Shown here in pieces: positions 33,601-41,708 of a DNA stretch of 41,708 nt (position 1 is its first letter; each line of letters starts with the position of its first letter). This DNA comes from Bacteroidales bacterium. Its GTDB lineage: Bacteria; Bacteroidota; Bacteroidia; Bacteroidales; UBA932. Where the stretch lies: contig SFMG01000028.1 in assembly GCA_004554455.1 (NCBI GenBank), positions 1-41,708 on the forward strand, given 5' to 3'. The notes beneath the pieces are model-generated. The model made no database searches. It was not told the DNA's origin and saw only the letters and a program-made list of their open reading frames with translations. Position numbers and translations under genes: made by a program.

Positions 33601-33642
33601 CGGACTGTGCCGGGGACCAGCCCCGGCCGGTCCGTTTTCTTT
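33601..33642 (+). terminator. Terminator after the surface lipoprotein gene
   Basis: GCCGGGG/CCCCGGC forms the core, extended by GGAC/GTCC, and runs into TTTTCTTT. It divides the sigma-to-lipoprotein part of the locus from the GH89 part. No clear promoter is seen in the 60 bases beyond, so partial read-through is likely. Confidence 0.8.
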
Positions 33643-33701
33643 GCAATATGGATCCGTTTCATACGGACGTTTCATATCGGAAAAATAATAATCCAAACTG
33701 A

Positions 33702-35858
33702 ATGAAAGCATTGAAACGCCTGACCGCTGTCCCGCTGCTGCTTCTCGTACTGACATCCTGCCGCAGCGTAAGTGAGTATATGACCGTCAAAGCCGCCAGG
33801 GAGGTCATCGAAAGGAGCTTCGGTCCGGTAGAGAATGTCAGACTGAAATGCATTGAAGCTTCCGGAGAATGTGATAGTTACGAAATAAATGCATCCGACG
33901 GAATCCTGACAATATACGGAAGCAGCCAGAGCGCCATCTGCTATGCATTCAACCTGTACCTGCGCCAAGCCTGCCACGTAATGTCCTGCTGGGGCGGGCG
34001 CAACGGCGATATCCCCGAAAGCTGGCCGGACTTCAGTGCCTCCGCCACTTCGCCCTATCAGTTACGTTATTTCCTGAATGTCTGCACCTTCGGCTACTCC
34101 AGCGCATATTGGGATTGGGACAGATGGTCCTATGAGCTGGACTGGATGGCCCTGCACGGAGTGAATATGCCCCTTGCCAGCGTAGCAAGCGAGGCCATTG
34201 CCAAAAGAGTGTGGATGAAGCTCGGCCTCAGTTCCGAGGAGGCGGATGCTTTCTTTACCGGAGCGGCACATCTGCCGTGGCACAGGATGGGAAACCTCAA
34301 TTCCTTCGACGGGCCGCTCTCCGATTCCTGGCACGAAAGCCAGATTGAACTACAGCACAAGATACTCGACAGGATGCGTTCGCTGGGAATGGAACCTGTC
34401 GCGCCGGCATTCGCCGGCTTCGTTCCTCCTGCCTTTATGGAGAAACACCCGGAAATTGAAGCTACCCTCCTGCATTGGGGCGGCTTTGAAGACAAATACA
34501 ATGCTTGCGTCCTCTCCCCCAACTCTCCGTATTTCAATGAAATAGGTAAAATGTTCATCCAGGAGTGGGAAAAAGAATTCGGAAAGGCAAAATACTGGCT
34601 ATCAGATAGTTTTAACGAAATGAAACTGCCTGTGGAGCCGGGAGACGAGGAAGGGAAACATAAAATCCTGGCAGAATACGGGAAGGCCATATATTCATCC
34701 ATAGTGGCCGGAGATCCCGATGCCGTATGGGTAACCCAGGGCTGGACATTCGGATACCAGCACGATTTCTGGGACACGGAATCCCTGAAAGCCCTGCTTT
34801 CCGAAGTGCCTGATGACAGAATGATAATAGTGGACCTCGGCAATGATTACCCGAAATGGGTATGGCATACTGAACAGACATGGAAGGTGCAGGACGGGTT
34901 CCACGGCAAGAAATGGATATACAGTTATGTCCCGAACTTCGGAGGCAAGGTGATTCCGACCGGAGAATTGCAAATGTACGCCGAAGGTGCGCAGGAGGTG
35001 TTCGCTGCCGGGCTTGCGGACAATCTGCTCGGATTCGGCAGCGCCCCGGAGGGCATAGAGAACAACGAAGTGATATACGAACTGCTGGCGGACATGGCCT
35101 GGCGGAAGGAAGCAGTCGGACTTGACGGCTGGATACGGGACTATTGTCTCGCCCGCTACGGATATTGCGGCGAAGATATGCTCAAAGCCTGGGATCTGCT
35201 CCGGGCCAGCGTATATTCCTCCCTATATTCCTATCCACGCTTTACCTGGCAGACCGTCGTACCCGACAGACGCAGGATAAGCAGGCACGATGTCAACGAC
35301 AACTTCGCCGAGGCGCTCAAACTGTTTGCCGGATGCGCCGACAAGTGTATGGAATCTGAGTTGTACCGGAACGACCTGGTCGAATTCGCATCTTTGTGGT
35401 TCGCGGAAGTCGCTGACAGACACTATGAAAAGGCACTTGAAGCCGAATCACAGGCCGTTGCTGAAAAAGAGTTGGAAAAGGCGGTGGCCATTCTTCACAA
35501 TGTTGACCGCCTGCTTGCTTCCCATCCCGACTACTCTCTCGGACGCTGGGTGGATTTCGCAAGACGCAGCGCCAGATCGGATTCCGCCGAAAACATCGCG
35601 ACCGCCGACCGCTACGAGGCCAATGCGAAGAGACTGATCACCACCTGGGGTGGATGGCAGGAAGATTATGCCGCCCGCTTCTGGGCAGGTATGATAGAAA
35701 GCTATTATATACCGAGGATGGAGATCTACTTCTCCTCCGGTAAAGAGGCCCTGGACCTCTGGGAGGAGGAATGGATAAACACTCCGTACACGAACGCCGA
35801 GAAGGCATTCGAAAACCCTCTGCAGAGCGTACGCGAACTTCTTGATTCGATTGAGTAA
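33702..35858 (+). CDS. Alpha-N-acetylglucosaminidase, GH89 lipoprotein (first)
   Basis: A 718-residue member of glycoside hydrolase family 89, which includes human NAGLU. It removes terminal alpha-linked GlcNAc, as in heparan sulfate or GlcNAc-alpha-1,4-Gal mucin caps. A lipobox (VLTSC, Cys20) anchors it, probably at the cell surface or in the periplasm. The N-terminal domain (about 21-110) is followed by a TIM-barrel catalytic domain (YFLNVCTFGYSSAYWDWDRW, MPLASV, PAFAGFVPPAF) and an all-helical C-terminus. By alignment with NAGLU the acid/base is Glu306 (SDSFNEM) and the nucleophile Glu450 (SAPEGIENNEV). Both are intact. It is followed 33 bases on by a second GH89. Confidence 0.94.
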   Translation: MKALKRLTAVPLLLLVLTSCRSVSEYMTVKAAREVIERSFGPVENVRLKCIEASGECDSYEINASDGILTIYGSSQSAICYAFNLYLRQACHVMSCWGGRNGDIPESWPDFSASATSPYQLRYFLNVCTFGYSSAYWDWDRWSYELDWMALHGVNMPLASVASEAIAKRVWMKLGLSSEEADAFFTGAAHLPWHRMGNLNSFDGPLSDSWHESQIELQHKILDRMRSLGMEPVAPAFAGFVPPAFMEKHPEIEATLLHWGGFEDKYNACVLSPNSPYFNEIGKMFIQEWEKEFGKAKYWLSDSFNEMKLPVEPGDEEGKHKILAEYGKAIYSSIVAGDPDAVWVTQGWTFGYQHDFWDTESLKALLSEVPDDRMIIVDLGNDYPKWVWHTEQTWKVQDGFHGKKWIYSYVPNFGGKVIPTGELQMYAEGAQEVFAAGLADNLLGFGSAPEGIENNEVIYELLADMAWRKEAVGLDGWIRDYCLARYGYCGEDMLKAWDLLRASVYSSLYSYPRFTWQTVVPDRRRISRHDVNDNFAEALKLFAGCADKCMESELYRNDLVEFASLWFAEVADRHYEKALEAESQAVAEKELEKAVAILHNVDRLLASHPDYSLGRWVDFARRSARSDSAENIATADRYEANAKRLITTWGGWQEDYAARFWAGMIESYYIPRMEIYFSSGKEALDLWEEEWINTPYTNAEKAFENPLQSVRELLDSIE

Positions 35859-35891
35859 TCTTCAGAAAATAAGAATATTGCCATAAGGAGA

Positions 35892-38156
35892 ATGAAAAAA
35901 TATATACTTGTACTTGCCACGCTGATGTGCCTGGCCTGCCGGGAAGTGCCCGACGCTACGAAAAGCGAATTCACAGCGGCCGAGCAGAGTGATGCTGCGG
36001 AACGGCTGGTGGAGCGTGTGGTCGGCAAAAAGGCCGCCCGGGCGTTCAGTATAGTCATTACCCCGTCCACGGACGGAGACTGGTTCGCCTACTCGTCCGA
36101 CGGTAGGAAAATAGTGCTGGAGGGAAACAACGGAGTAAGCGTTGCAAGCGCACTCAGGCAATATCTCAGCGACTACTGTTCCTGGCAGAGAAGCTGGTGC
36201 GGTTCTTCTGAGAATCTGCCTGACCCGCTGCCGCTTCCGGAGTCGAGAGTCAAAAAAGAATCGCCCTACAAATGGCGCTACTACCTGAATTACTGCACCT
36301 TCAACTACACTATGAGCTGGTGGGACTTCGACCGCTGGCAGGAGGAAATAGACTATATGGCGATGAACGGCATAAATATGCCCCTTGCCGTGACAGGCCA
36401 GAATTCGGTATGGAAGCGTGTCTATAATTCACTGGGATTCACTGATGAGGAACTGGAAAGCTTTTTCAGCGGCCCGGCATATTTCAACTGGTTCTGGATG
36501 GGCAACCTCGACGGGTGGGGCGGCCCTCTCACAGACAATCTGATGAACAAGCACGAGGAACTCCAGAAGCGCATACTCCACGCTGAGAGGTCCCTCGGAA
36601 TGACGCCGGTCCTCCCGGCATTCACCGGACACGTACCGCCAACATTCAGCGAGAAATTCCCGGATGCAAAAGTCAAGACGACGAGCTGGGTGAACTTTTC
36701 CCCGGTCAGCATACTCCAGCCGGATGAGCCTATGTTCAACACCATAGGGGAAATGTTCCTGAAAGAGCAGAGCGCACTTTACGGTACGAACCATCTTTAC
36801 ACGGCTGACACCTTCAACGAGAACCTGCCTCCTCAGAACGACTCCCTCTACCTCAGCGGTATGTCCTCACAGGTATTTCAGGCGATGCGGAACGTCGATC
36901 CAGAGGCGGTCTGGGTAATGCAGGGATGGCTATTCCATCACAAGAGGGCGTTCTGGGGGCTGCCCCAGATTGAAGCGCTGCTTTCGGGAGTGCCGGATGA
37001 CGGAATGATTATCCTGGACCTCTGGAGTGAACGCTATCCGGTCTGGAACAGGACCGAATCCTACTTCGGAAAGACGTGGATATGGTGTATGCTCCACAAC
37101 TTCGGACAGAACATCACCCTGTCGGGGAATGTCACAAGCGTGGCGAACGACCCTGCGAATCTGCTGAAGAATCCCGATGCTGCGAATATGGCAGGCATAG
37201 GCCTGACTATGGAAGGGATAGAACAGAATCCGGCGATATATGCCCTGATGTTTGAAAACGTGTGGCGGGATACCCCTATCGACACGGACGAGTTCCTAAA
37301 GGAATATATAGGCCTCCGTTACGGCTCCACCGGGCCCGGCGACGCGGCTCTGCACGCCTGGCAGACCATATTCCGCAGCGCATACGAGAACAATGTCAAC
37401 AACGGCGGACAGGAGTCAATCATTACTGGGCGGCCTTCATTCGCGAAAAACCCGGGCGGAACGACGAATACCAATATGCATTACGACAATGCGGACCTGA
37501 TTCACGCCTGGGACCTCCTCATATCCTGTGCAGGACCGGGAGAGGGAACGGACGGCTTCCGCTATGACCTCGTGGACGTTACCCGCCAGGTACTGGCAAA
37601 TTATGCATCCGTACTCCAGCAGCAGGCCTTCAAGGCATATCTTTCCAAGGATATGGCGGCATTCGACGAGGCAGCAGCTGCCTTCCTGGGTCTGATTGAC
37701 GATATGGAAAGCATACTGGCCACCCGCAGGGAATTCCTGCTCGGGAAGTGGATTTCGGATGCGAGGCGCTTCGGAGACAGCCCCGGGGAGAAAGATCTCT
37801 GTGAACGCAATGCCAGGAATCTCCTGACCCTGTGGGGCAACAGGGACTGCCGTATCAGGGATTATGCCTGCCGCCAATGGGCAGGGATGATGAGTTCGTT
37901 CTACCGCCCGAGGTGGGAGCATTTCTTTTCAGCGGTGCGACTTGCTCTCGAGACTTCCGTCGATTTTGACCAGGAGGCCTTCAATGAGGAATCGAAAGAC
38001 TGGGAATGGGAGTGGGTGAACTCCCACGAAGACTATGCGGTCCAGCCTTGCGGTGACAGCGTGGAGGAATGTCTGAGGGTTTACGCGAAGTACCGCAGCG
38101 CCATGGACACGCATTACAACGTTTCCGTCGAAGGCGTGGATAGGGAAATGATTTGA
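35892..38156 (+). CDS. Alpha-N-acetylglucosaminidase, GH89 lipoprotein (second)
   Basis: A 754-residue GH89 paralogue with its own lipobox (MCLAC, Cys16). The catalytic Glu residues are Glu310 in ADTFNENLPP and Glu441 in GLTMEGIEQN, so it should be active. Catalytic landmarks YYLNYCTFNYTMSWWDFDRW, MPLAVTGQNSVW and WMGNLDGWGGPL match NAGLU-type GH89 closely. It differs from its neighbour around the second Glu (TMEGIEQNPAI against APEGIENNEVI) and in several active-site loops, such as WCMLHNFGQN against YSYVPNFGGK. That divergence suggests different aglycone preferences rather than a recent duplication. It ends 19 bases before the glycerate kinase gene. Confidence 0.95.
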   Translation: MKKYILVLATLMCLACREVPDATKSEFTAAEQSDAAERLVERVVGKKAARAFSIVITPSTDGDWFAYSSDGRKIVLEGNNGVSVASALRQYLSDYCSWQRSWCGSSENLPDPLPLPESRVKKESPYKWRYYLNYCTFNYTMSWWDFDRWQEEIDYMAMNGINMPLAVTGQNSVWKRVYNSLGFTDEELESFFSGPAYFNWFWMGNLDGWGGPLTDNLMNKHEELQKRILHAERSLGMTPVLPAFTGHVPPTFSEKFPDAKVKTTSWVNFSPVSILQPDEPMFNTIGEMFLKEQSALYGTNHLYTADTFNENLPPQNDSLYLSGMSSQVFQAMRNVDPEAVWVMQGWLFHHKRAFWGLPQIEALLSGVPDDGMIILDLWSERYPVWNRTESYFGKTWIWCMLHNFGQNITLSGNVTSVANDPANLLKNPDAANMAGIGLTMEGIEQNPAIYALMFENVWRDTPIDTDEFLKEYIGLRYGSTGPGDAALHAWQTIFRSAYENNVNNGGQESIITGRPSFAKNPGGTTNTNMHYDNADLIHAWDLLISCAGPGEGTDGFRYDLVDVTRQVLANYASVLQQQAFKAYLSKDMAAFDEAAAAFLGLIDDMESILATRREFLLGKWISDARRFGDSPGEKDLCERNARNLLTLWGNRDCRIRDYACRQWAGMMSSFYRPRWEHFFSAVRLALETSVDFDQEAFNEESKDWEWEWVNSHEDYAVQPCGDSVEECLRVYAKYRSAMDTHYNVSVEGVDREMI

Positions 38157-38175
38157 TTTCTATGTAGTTATATAT

Positions 38176-39360
38176 ATGCCAAAAATAGTCATAGCATCGG
38201 ATTCCTTCAAGGGCTCGCTGTCCTCCGCTGAAGTGGCGGAGAACATTGCCGTAGGCCTGAAATCCGTATGGAAAGATTGCAAAGTGTTGAAAGTCAGCGT
38301 TGCAGACGGAGGCGAAGGGACAGTGGACGCGCTGAGGGACAGTCTGGGTGGGCGCAGTGTCAGCTGCAAGGTTCACGACCCGCTTATGAGGAAGATAGAG
38401 GCAGTCTATACCATTCTTGCCGACGATCGTACTGCAGTTATCGAGATGGCCTCCGCAAGCGGGCTTACACTTCTGTCAGCCGAGGAACGCAACCCCATGA
38501 GAACCAGTACTTTCGGTACGGGAGAAATGATTGCTGATGCCCTGAGTAAAGCTTGTGACCGCTTCCTTGTGGGGATAGGCGGGAGCGCCACGAACGATGG
38601 TGGTATGGGCGTGTTCTCCGCTTTGGGATACCGTTTCCTCGACAGGGACGGCCGGCAGCTGCCTCCTTGCGGCGAGTCGCTGCTGCAGGTGGCCGGCATC
38701 GACTGTTCCCGGGTGAATCCTCGCCTTCACGAAGCCGTCTTCACCGTTGCCTGCGACGTCGATACCCCTTTCTGCGGCAGGGAGGGTGCGGCATATATAT
38801 TCGCTCCGCAAAAAGGAGCATCCTCCGAAGAGGTGGAGATACTCGACAGCGGACTGGAGAACTTCGCGTCGGTGATATCGGCTTCGCTGGGCAGGGATAT
38901 ATCCTCTGTTCCCGGCTCCGGGGCTGCGGGAGGACTGGGCGGCGCCTTCCTCGCCTTCTCGGATTCCCGGCTCAAAAAAGGCATAGATATGGTGCTGGAC
39001 GCAATTGATTTCGACTCCCTGATCGAAGGCGCGGACGCTGTCATCACCGGCGAAGGCCGCATTGACAGCCAGACCTTCAAGGGCAAGACGCCTTTCGGGG
39101 TGATGTGCCGGGCCCGTCACAAAGGAATCCCGGTTTATGCCATAGGAGGATGCGCTGAGCTGGACGGCGTCAGCGGCATTTCACGCCTCGGTTCCAACGG
39201 AGGATATGACCGTTATTATGGAAGGGGATTCGACTGTATTGTGCCGGCCGTCTCCGGAGAATACGATTCCGAACTCGCAATGAGAAAAGACATAGCTGAA
39301 AGGAATGTCGCCGCAGCCGCTGCATTCCTGGCGAAAGAAATACTTGGCAACCTTCAATAA
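38176..39360 (+). CDS. Glycerate kinase (GarK/GlxK family)
   Basis: A 394-residue cytoplasmic kinase that phosphorylates D-glycerate to a phosphoglycerate for entry to glycolysis. The family opening IVIASDSFKGSLSS, VSVADGGEGTVDAL, GIGGSATNDGGMG (about 135-147) and VITGEGRIDSQTFKGKTP (about 289-306) are all present. It is complete and of normal length. Lying between the GH89 genes and a GntP permease at the end of the locus suggests that a glycerate-like product is salvaged. Alternatively the two form an ordinary glycerate/gluconate pair that happens to adjoin the locus. It starts 19 bases after the second GH89, so co-transcription is likely. Confidence 0.93.
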   Translation: MPKIVIASDSFKGSLSSAEVAENIAVGLKSVWKDCKVLKVSVADGGEGTVDALRDSLGGRSVSCKVHDPLMRKIEAVYTILADDRTAVIEMASASGLTLLSAEERNPMRTSTFGTGEMIADALSKACDRFLVGIGGSATNDGGMGVFSALGYRFLDRDGRQLPPCGESLLQVAGIDCSRVNPRLHEAVFTVACDVDTPFCGREGAAYIFAPQKGASSEEVEILDSGLENFASVISASLGRDISSVPGSGAAGGLGGAFLAFSDSRLKKGIDMVLDAIDFDSLIEGADAVITGEGRIDSQTFKGKTPFGVMCRARHKGIPVYAIGGCAELDGVSGISRLGSNGGYDRYYGRGFDCIVPAVSGEYDSELAMRKDIAERNVAAAAAFLAKEILGNLQ

Positions 39361-39371
39361 TCACTTAGACT

Positions 39372-40718
39372 ATGATAAACAGCTCCTTAGCGGCCATCAT
39401 CGGACTCGCCTTAGCGATAGTCCTGATTATCAAGAAAATATCACCGGTTTACAGTCTTATGATAGGGGCACTTGCCGGTGGTTTCCTCGGATGCGGTTCC
39501 CTGGTCGGGACCGTCTCGGAGATGTTTGAGGGAGTAAAGTCCATTACACCCGCTATACTCAGGATACTCGCAGCCGGAGTCCTTTCCGGAGCGCTTATCA
39601 GGAGCCGGGCTGCCGAGTCGATAGCTGAAAGCATTGTCCGCCGTCTCGGTCCCCGTTTCGTTTTCCTGTCATTGGCCCTGGCGACAATGATTCTGTGTGC
39701 CGTCGGGGTGTTTGTGGATGTTGCCGTAATCACTGTCGCCCCTGTGGCTCTGGCACTCGCCTCCCGTCTGGGGCTCTCCCGCGGGAAGGTGCTGCTGGCC
39801 CTCATAGGCGGGGGCAAATGCGGTAACATAATGTCTCCCAACCCCAACACCATCATTGCCGCTGAGAACTACGGGGCACCCCTTTCCTCTGTAATGGCAG
39901 CCGGAATCATACCGGCACTTATCGGACTTCTGGTTACGGTCTATATCATTGTGCCACTCTTGCCAAGCGGAAAGGCTCGCGCTGCGGGAATTGCCGGTTC
40001 TGCGGGAATGGCTGGTTCTGAGGGAACTGCTGGTTCTGAAGGAATTGCCGGTTCCGAGGGAATTGTCGGTTCTGAGGGAATTGCCGGTGAGAAGTTGCCG
40101 TCATTCCTGGCGAGCATCGCCGGTCCCCTCTTTACGATAGCACTGCTGTCGCTCAGGCCACTGTTCGGGATAGTCATTGATCCGATGATAGCCCTTCCGC
40201 TCGGTGGAATCGTCACTCTGGCTGCTACACGTTCACTGAATATCACATCAGAAAGCATAGAATACGGCCTTTCAAAAATGGCCCCGGTTGCATTGCTTTT
40301 GATTGGAACAGGCACAATAGCCGGAGTCATCTCCGCTTCTGATATGAAGGATGTGGTAATATCCTGGCTCACAGGGTGGAATGTAAGCGGCATGTTTATG
40401 GCGCCACTTTCCTCTATACTTATGTCAGCCGCTACTGCTTCTACAACGGCAGGTGCCACCATCGCATCCGCCTCATTCTCCGACGCTATACTTGAGACTG
40501 GACTCGCCGGACTCTGGGGTGCGACACTTACAAATGCCGGCGCAACGGTTCTTGACCATCTACCTCACGGTTCATTCTTCCACGCAAGTGCTGGAAGCGT
40601 ATCCATGCCGTTCAAAGAGCGCCTCAGCCTGATTCCCTTCGAGTCTCTGATCGGACTGACACTCACCCTCACAACCATACTCTGTGCGGTAATCGGAAAC
40701 ATTACCGGACTCTGTTAA
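39372..40718 (+). CDS. GntP-family gluconate/glycerate-type permease with hexapeptide repeat loop
   Basis: A 448-residue inner-membrane transporter of the GntP family (proton-coupled uptake of gluconate or related hydroxy acids). About twelve hydrophobic helices are visible, for example AAIIGLALAIVLIIKK at the start. Conserved GKCGNIMSPNPNTIIAAEN (about 150-168) and TNAGATVLDHLPHGSFFH (about 380-397) match family signatures. Residues 206-240, in the loop after the sixth hydrophobic block, are a run of GIAGSE-type hexapeptides from 18-bp DNA repeats, which is not a family feature. It begins 11 bases after the glycerate kinase gene, so glycerate is a plausible substrate. No terminator is seen before repeat element C. 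Confidence 0.9.
   Translation: MINSSLAAIIGLALAIVLIIKKISPVYSLMIGALAGGFLGCGSLVGTVSEMFEGVKSITPAILRILAAGVLSGALIRSRAAESIAESIVRRLGPRFVFLSLALATMILCAVGVFVDVAVITVAPVALALASRLGLSRGKVLLALIGGGKCGNIMSPNPNTIIAAENYGAPLSSVMAAGIIPALIGLLVTVYIIVPLLPSGKARAAGIAGSAGMAGSEGTAGSEGIAGSEGIVGSEGIAGEKLPSFLASIAGPLFTIALLSLRPLFGIVIDPMIALPLGGIVTLAATRSLNITSESIEYGLSKMAPVALLLIGTGTIAGVISASDMKDVVISWLTGWNVSGMFMAPLSSILMSAATASTTAGATIASASFSDAILETGLAGLWGATLTNAGATVLDHLPHGSFFHASAGSVSMPFKERLSLIPFESLIGLTLTLTTILCAVIGNITGLC
39987..40091 (+). repeat. 18-bp tandem repeat inside the GntP-type gene
   Basis: Units of GGAATTGCCGGTTCTGAG with a few changes start at 39987, 40005, 40023, 40041, 40059 and 40077 (the last one partial). They encode GIAGSA, GMAGSE, GTAGSE, GIAGSE, GIVGSE and GIAGE. 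The repeats stay in frame and could vary in copy number without breaking the protein. Confidence 0.93.
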
Positions 40719-40826
40719 CTTCATACCCGCAGCCTGCGAAACCTCTGTTGCCGCCACGAACGCAGCAGGCGAAACTATTCTTCTTTGCCGCAAAGAAAAT
40801 TAGAATCGGACGCGGAGCGTTGTTGC

Positions 40827-40898
40827 GGCAGGAACAGGTGCCACTCCGGCGGCTTTTAACTTAGGATTATGCCGCCTTCATGGCATCCTGTACCCGCC
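40827..40898 (+). repeat. Long hairpin with conserved loop, copy C1
   Basis: A 72-nt inverted repeat with arms ending GGCGGC/GCCGCC around the loop TTTTAACTTAGGATTAT. Outer parts pair less well than in copy B (ACAGG/CCTGT, with mismatches further out). Confidence 0.75.
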
Positions 40899-40978
40899 TG
40901 CGTCCGCGACGGCTGCTGCAGGCGGAACCATTCTTCTTGCCGCATGGAAGATTAGAATCGGACGCGGAGCGTTGTGGC

Positions 40979-41050
40979 GGCAGGGACAGGTACCGCTCCG
41001 GCGGCTTTGTACTTAGGATTATGCCGCCTTCGTGGCATCCTGTCCCCGCC
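40979..41050 (+). repeat. Long hairpin with conserved loop, copy C2
   Basis: A 72-nt inverted repeat. GGGACAGG/CCTGTCCC outside and GGCGGC/GCCGCC inside flank the loop TTTGTACTTAGGATTAT. It lies 152 bases after C1, and the sequence between repeats the same GC-rich units. Confidence 0.78.
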
Positions 41051-41243
41051 TGCGTCCGCCACGCCCGCTGCAGGCGAAACCATTCTTCTTTGCCGCTACG
41101 AAGATTAGAATCGGACGCGGAAGATCGTTGCCGCTACGGCCGTTGCAGCCGGAACCATTCTTCTTTGCCGCTACGAAGATTAGAATCGGACGCGGAGCGT
41201 TGTGGTGGCAGGGACGGCTGCAGCAGGCGAAACCATTCTCCCC

Positions 41244-41708
41244 TGCATCGATTCTCAAGTTTGGGCCTGAAATCAAGAATCGATGCACGCAACAGGGCAT
41301 AAACAGGCAAAACCCTGCATCGATTCCCAAGTCTGGCCCTGAAATCAAGAATCGATGCACGCAACCGGGCATAAACAGGCAAAACCTTGCATCGATTCCC
41401 AAGTCTAGCCCTGAAATCAAGAATCGATGCACGCGACAGGGCATAAACAGGCAAAACCTTGCATCGATTCCCAAGTCTAGCCCTGAAATCAAGAATCAAT
41501 GCACGAAAGATGGTGTAAACGGGGAAAACCTTGCATCGATTCTCAAGTTTGGCCCTGAAATCAAGAATCGATGCACGCAACAGGGCATAAACAGGCAAAA
41601 CCCTGCATCGATTCTCAAGTTTGGCCCTGAAATCAAGAATCAATGCACGCAACAGGGCATAAACAGGCAAAACCTTGCATCGATTCCCAAGTCTGGGCCT
41701 GAAATCAA
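41244..41708 (+). repeat. 72-bp tandem repeat array C (at least 6 full units)
   Basis: Anchors GAAATCA at 41269, 41341, 41413, 41485, 41557, 41629 and 41701 are spaced at exactly 72 bases. Arms TGCATCGATTC/GAATCGATGCA are kept, with GAATCAATGCA in two units. The linker is mainly CAGGGCATAAACAGGCAAAA, a sub-type also found in the last units of array A. The array is cut by the window end. Confidence 0.92.

Larger units (their letters stand above)
40757..41708 (+). repeat. Composite non-coding repeat element, copy C (runs off the window)
   Basis: Third copy, starting about 40 bases after the GntP-type gene. Its 5' part is the longest of the three: four units with TTAGAATCGGACGCGG (near 40799, 40951, 41104 and 41180) and AACCATTCTTCTTTGCC, and two 72-nt hairpins. 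A 72-bp repeat array then continues to the window edge, so the 3' module is not seen. It holds no supported gene. Confidence 0.85.

Noticed and set aside
41134..41670. A 178-codon minus-strand frame in array C
   Set aside because: Same repeat artefact. Both strands and several frames are open.

Overview
This window looks like a chromosomal segment of a gut- or rumen-type Bacteroidales bacterium of fairly high G+C. The pointers are a SusC/SusD pair with an ECF sigma factor and FecR anti-sigma, TTTG-N19-TAnnTTTG promoters, little sign of Shine-Dalgarno sequences, tRNA genes without an encoded CCA end, and Bacteroidetes-restricted families such as DUF4954 and a TamB-like protein. The genus cannot be fixed from sequence alone. 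I see no phage, complete insertion sequence or CRISPR array.

Layout. 1-2625: the 3' end of an Rpn-type nuclease gene, a first long non-coding repeat element (copy A), an HD-domain hydrolase on the minus strand, a remnant of an ATPase gene, and an rplS (L19) gene that is interrupted by an internal deletion. 2626-6677: tRNA-Arg(ACG), glmS and a DUF4954 beta-helix protein. 6703-9282, minus: an FAD-dependent oxidoreductase and tsaD. 9363-17214, plus: a tightly packed run of tamB-like, RsmI-like methylase, mtaB, folB and a PhnP-like metallo-hydrolase, several joined by ATGA overlaps. 17203-18469, minus: tRNA-Arg(CCG), a 72-residue protein and fabD. 18585-22112: nifJ-type pyruvate:ferredoxin oxidoreductase. 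22165-23150: repeat copy B. 23312-40718: a polysaccharide-utilisation locus. 40757 to the window end: repeat copy C.

The polysaccharide-utilisation locus reads sigma, anti-sigma, SusC, SusD, a secreted EEP-fold phosphodiesterase or phosphatase, a lipoprotein that looks like a catalytically dead EEP relative, a second intact EEP enzyme, an unknown surface lipoprotein, two GH89 alpha-N-acetylglucosaminidase lipoproteins, glycerate kinase and a GntP-type permease. It would sense, bind, trim and import an alpha-GlcNAc-containing and possibly phosphorylated glycan, and may salvage a glycerate- or gluconate-like product.

The most unusual structure is a composite non-coding element present three times in the same orientation, about 18-21 kb apart, always at a boundary between transcription units. 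Each copy has GC-rich 5' repeats, usually with long hairpins that share a 17-nt loop. These lead into an array of 72-bp tandem repeats whose arms are inverted repeats. In the two copies seen whole, a conserved 163-bp 3' module with two strong hairpins follows. It matches no element I can name.
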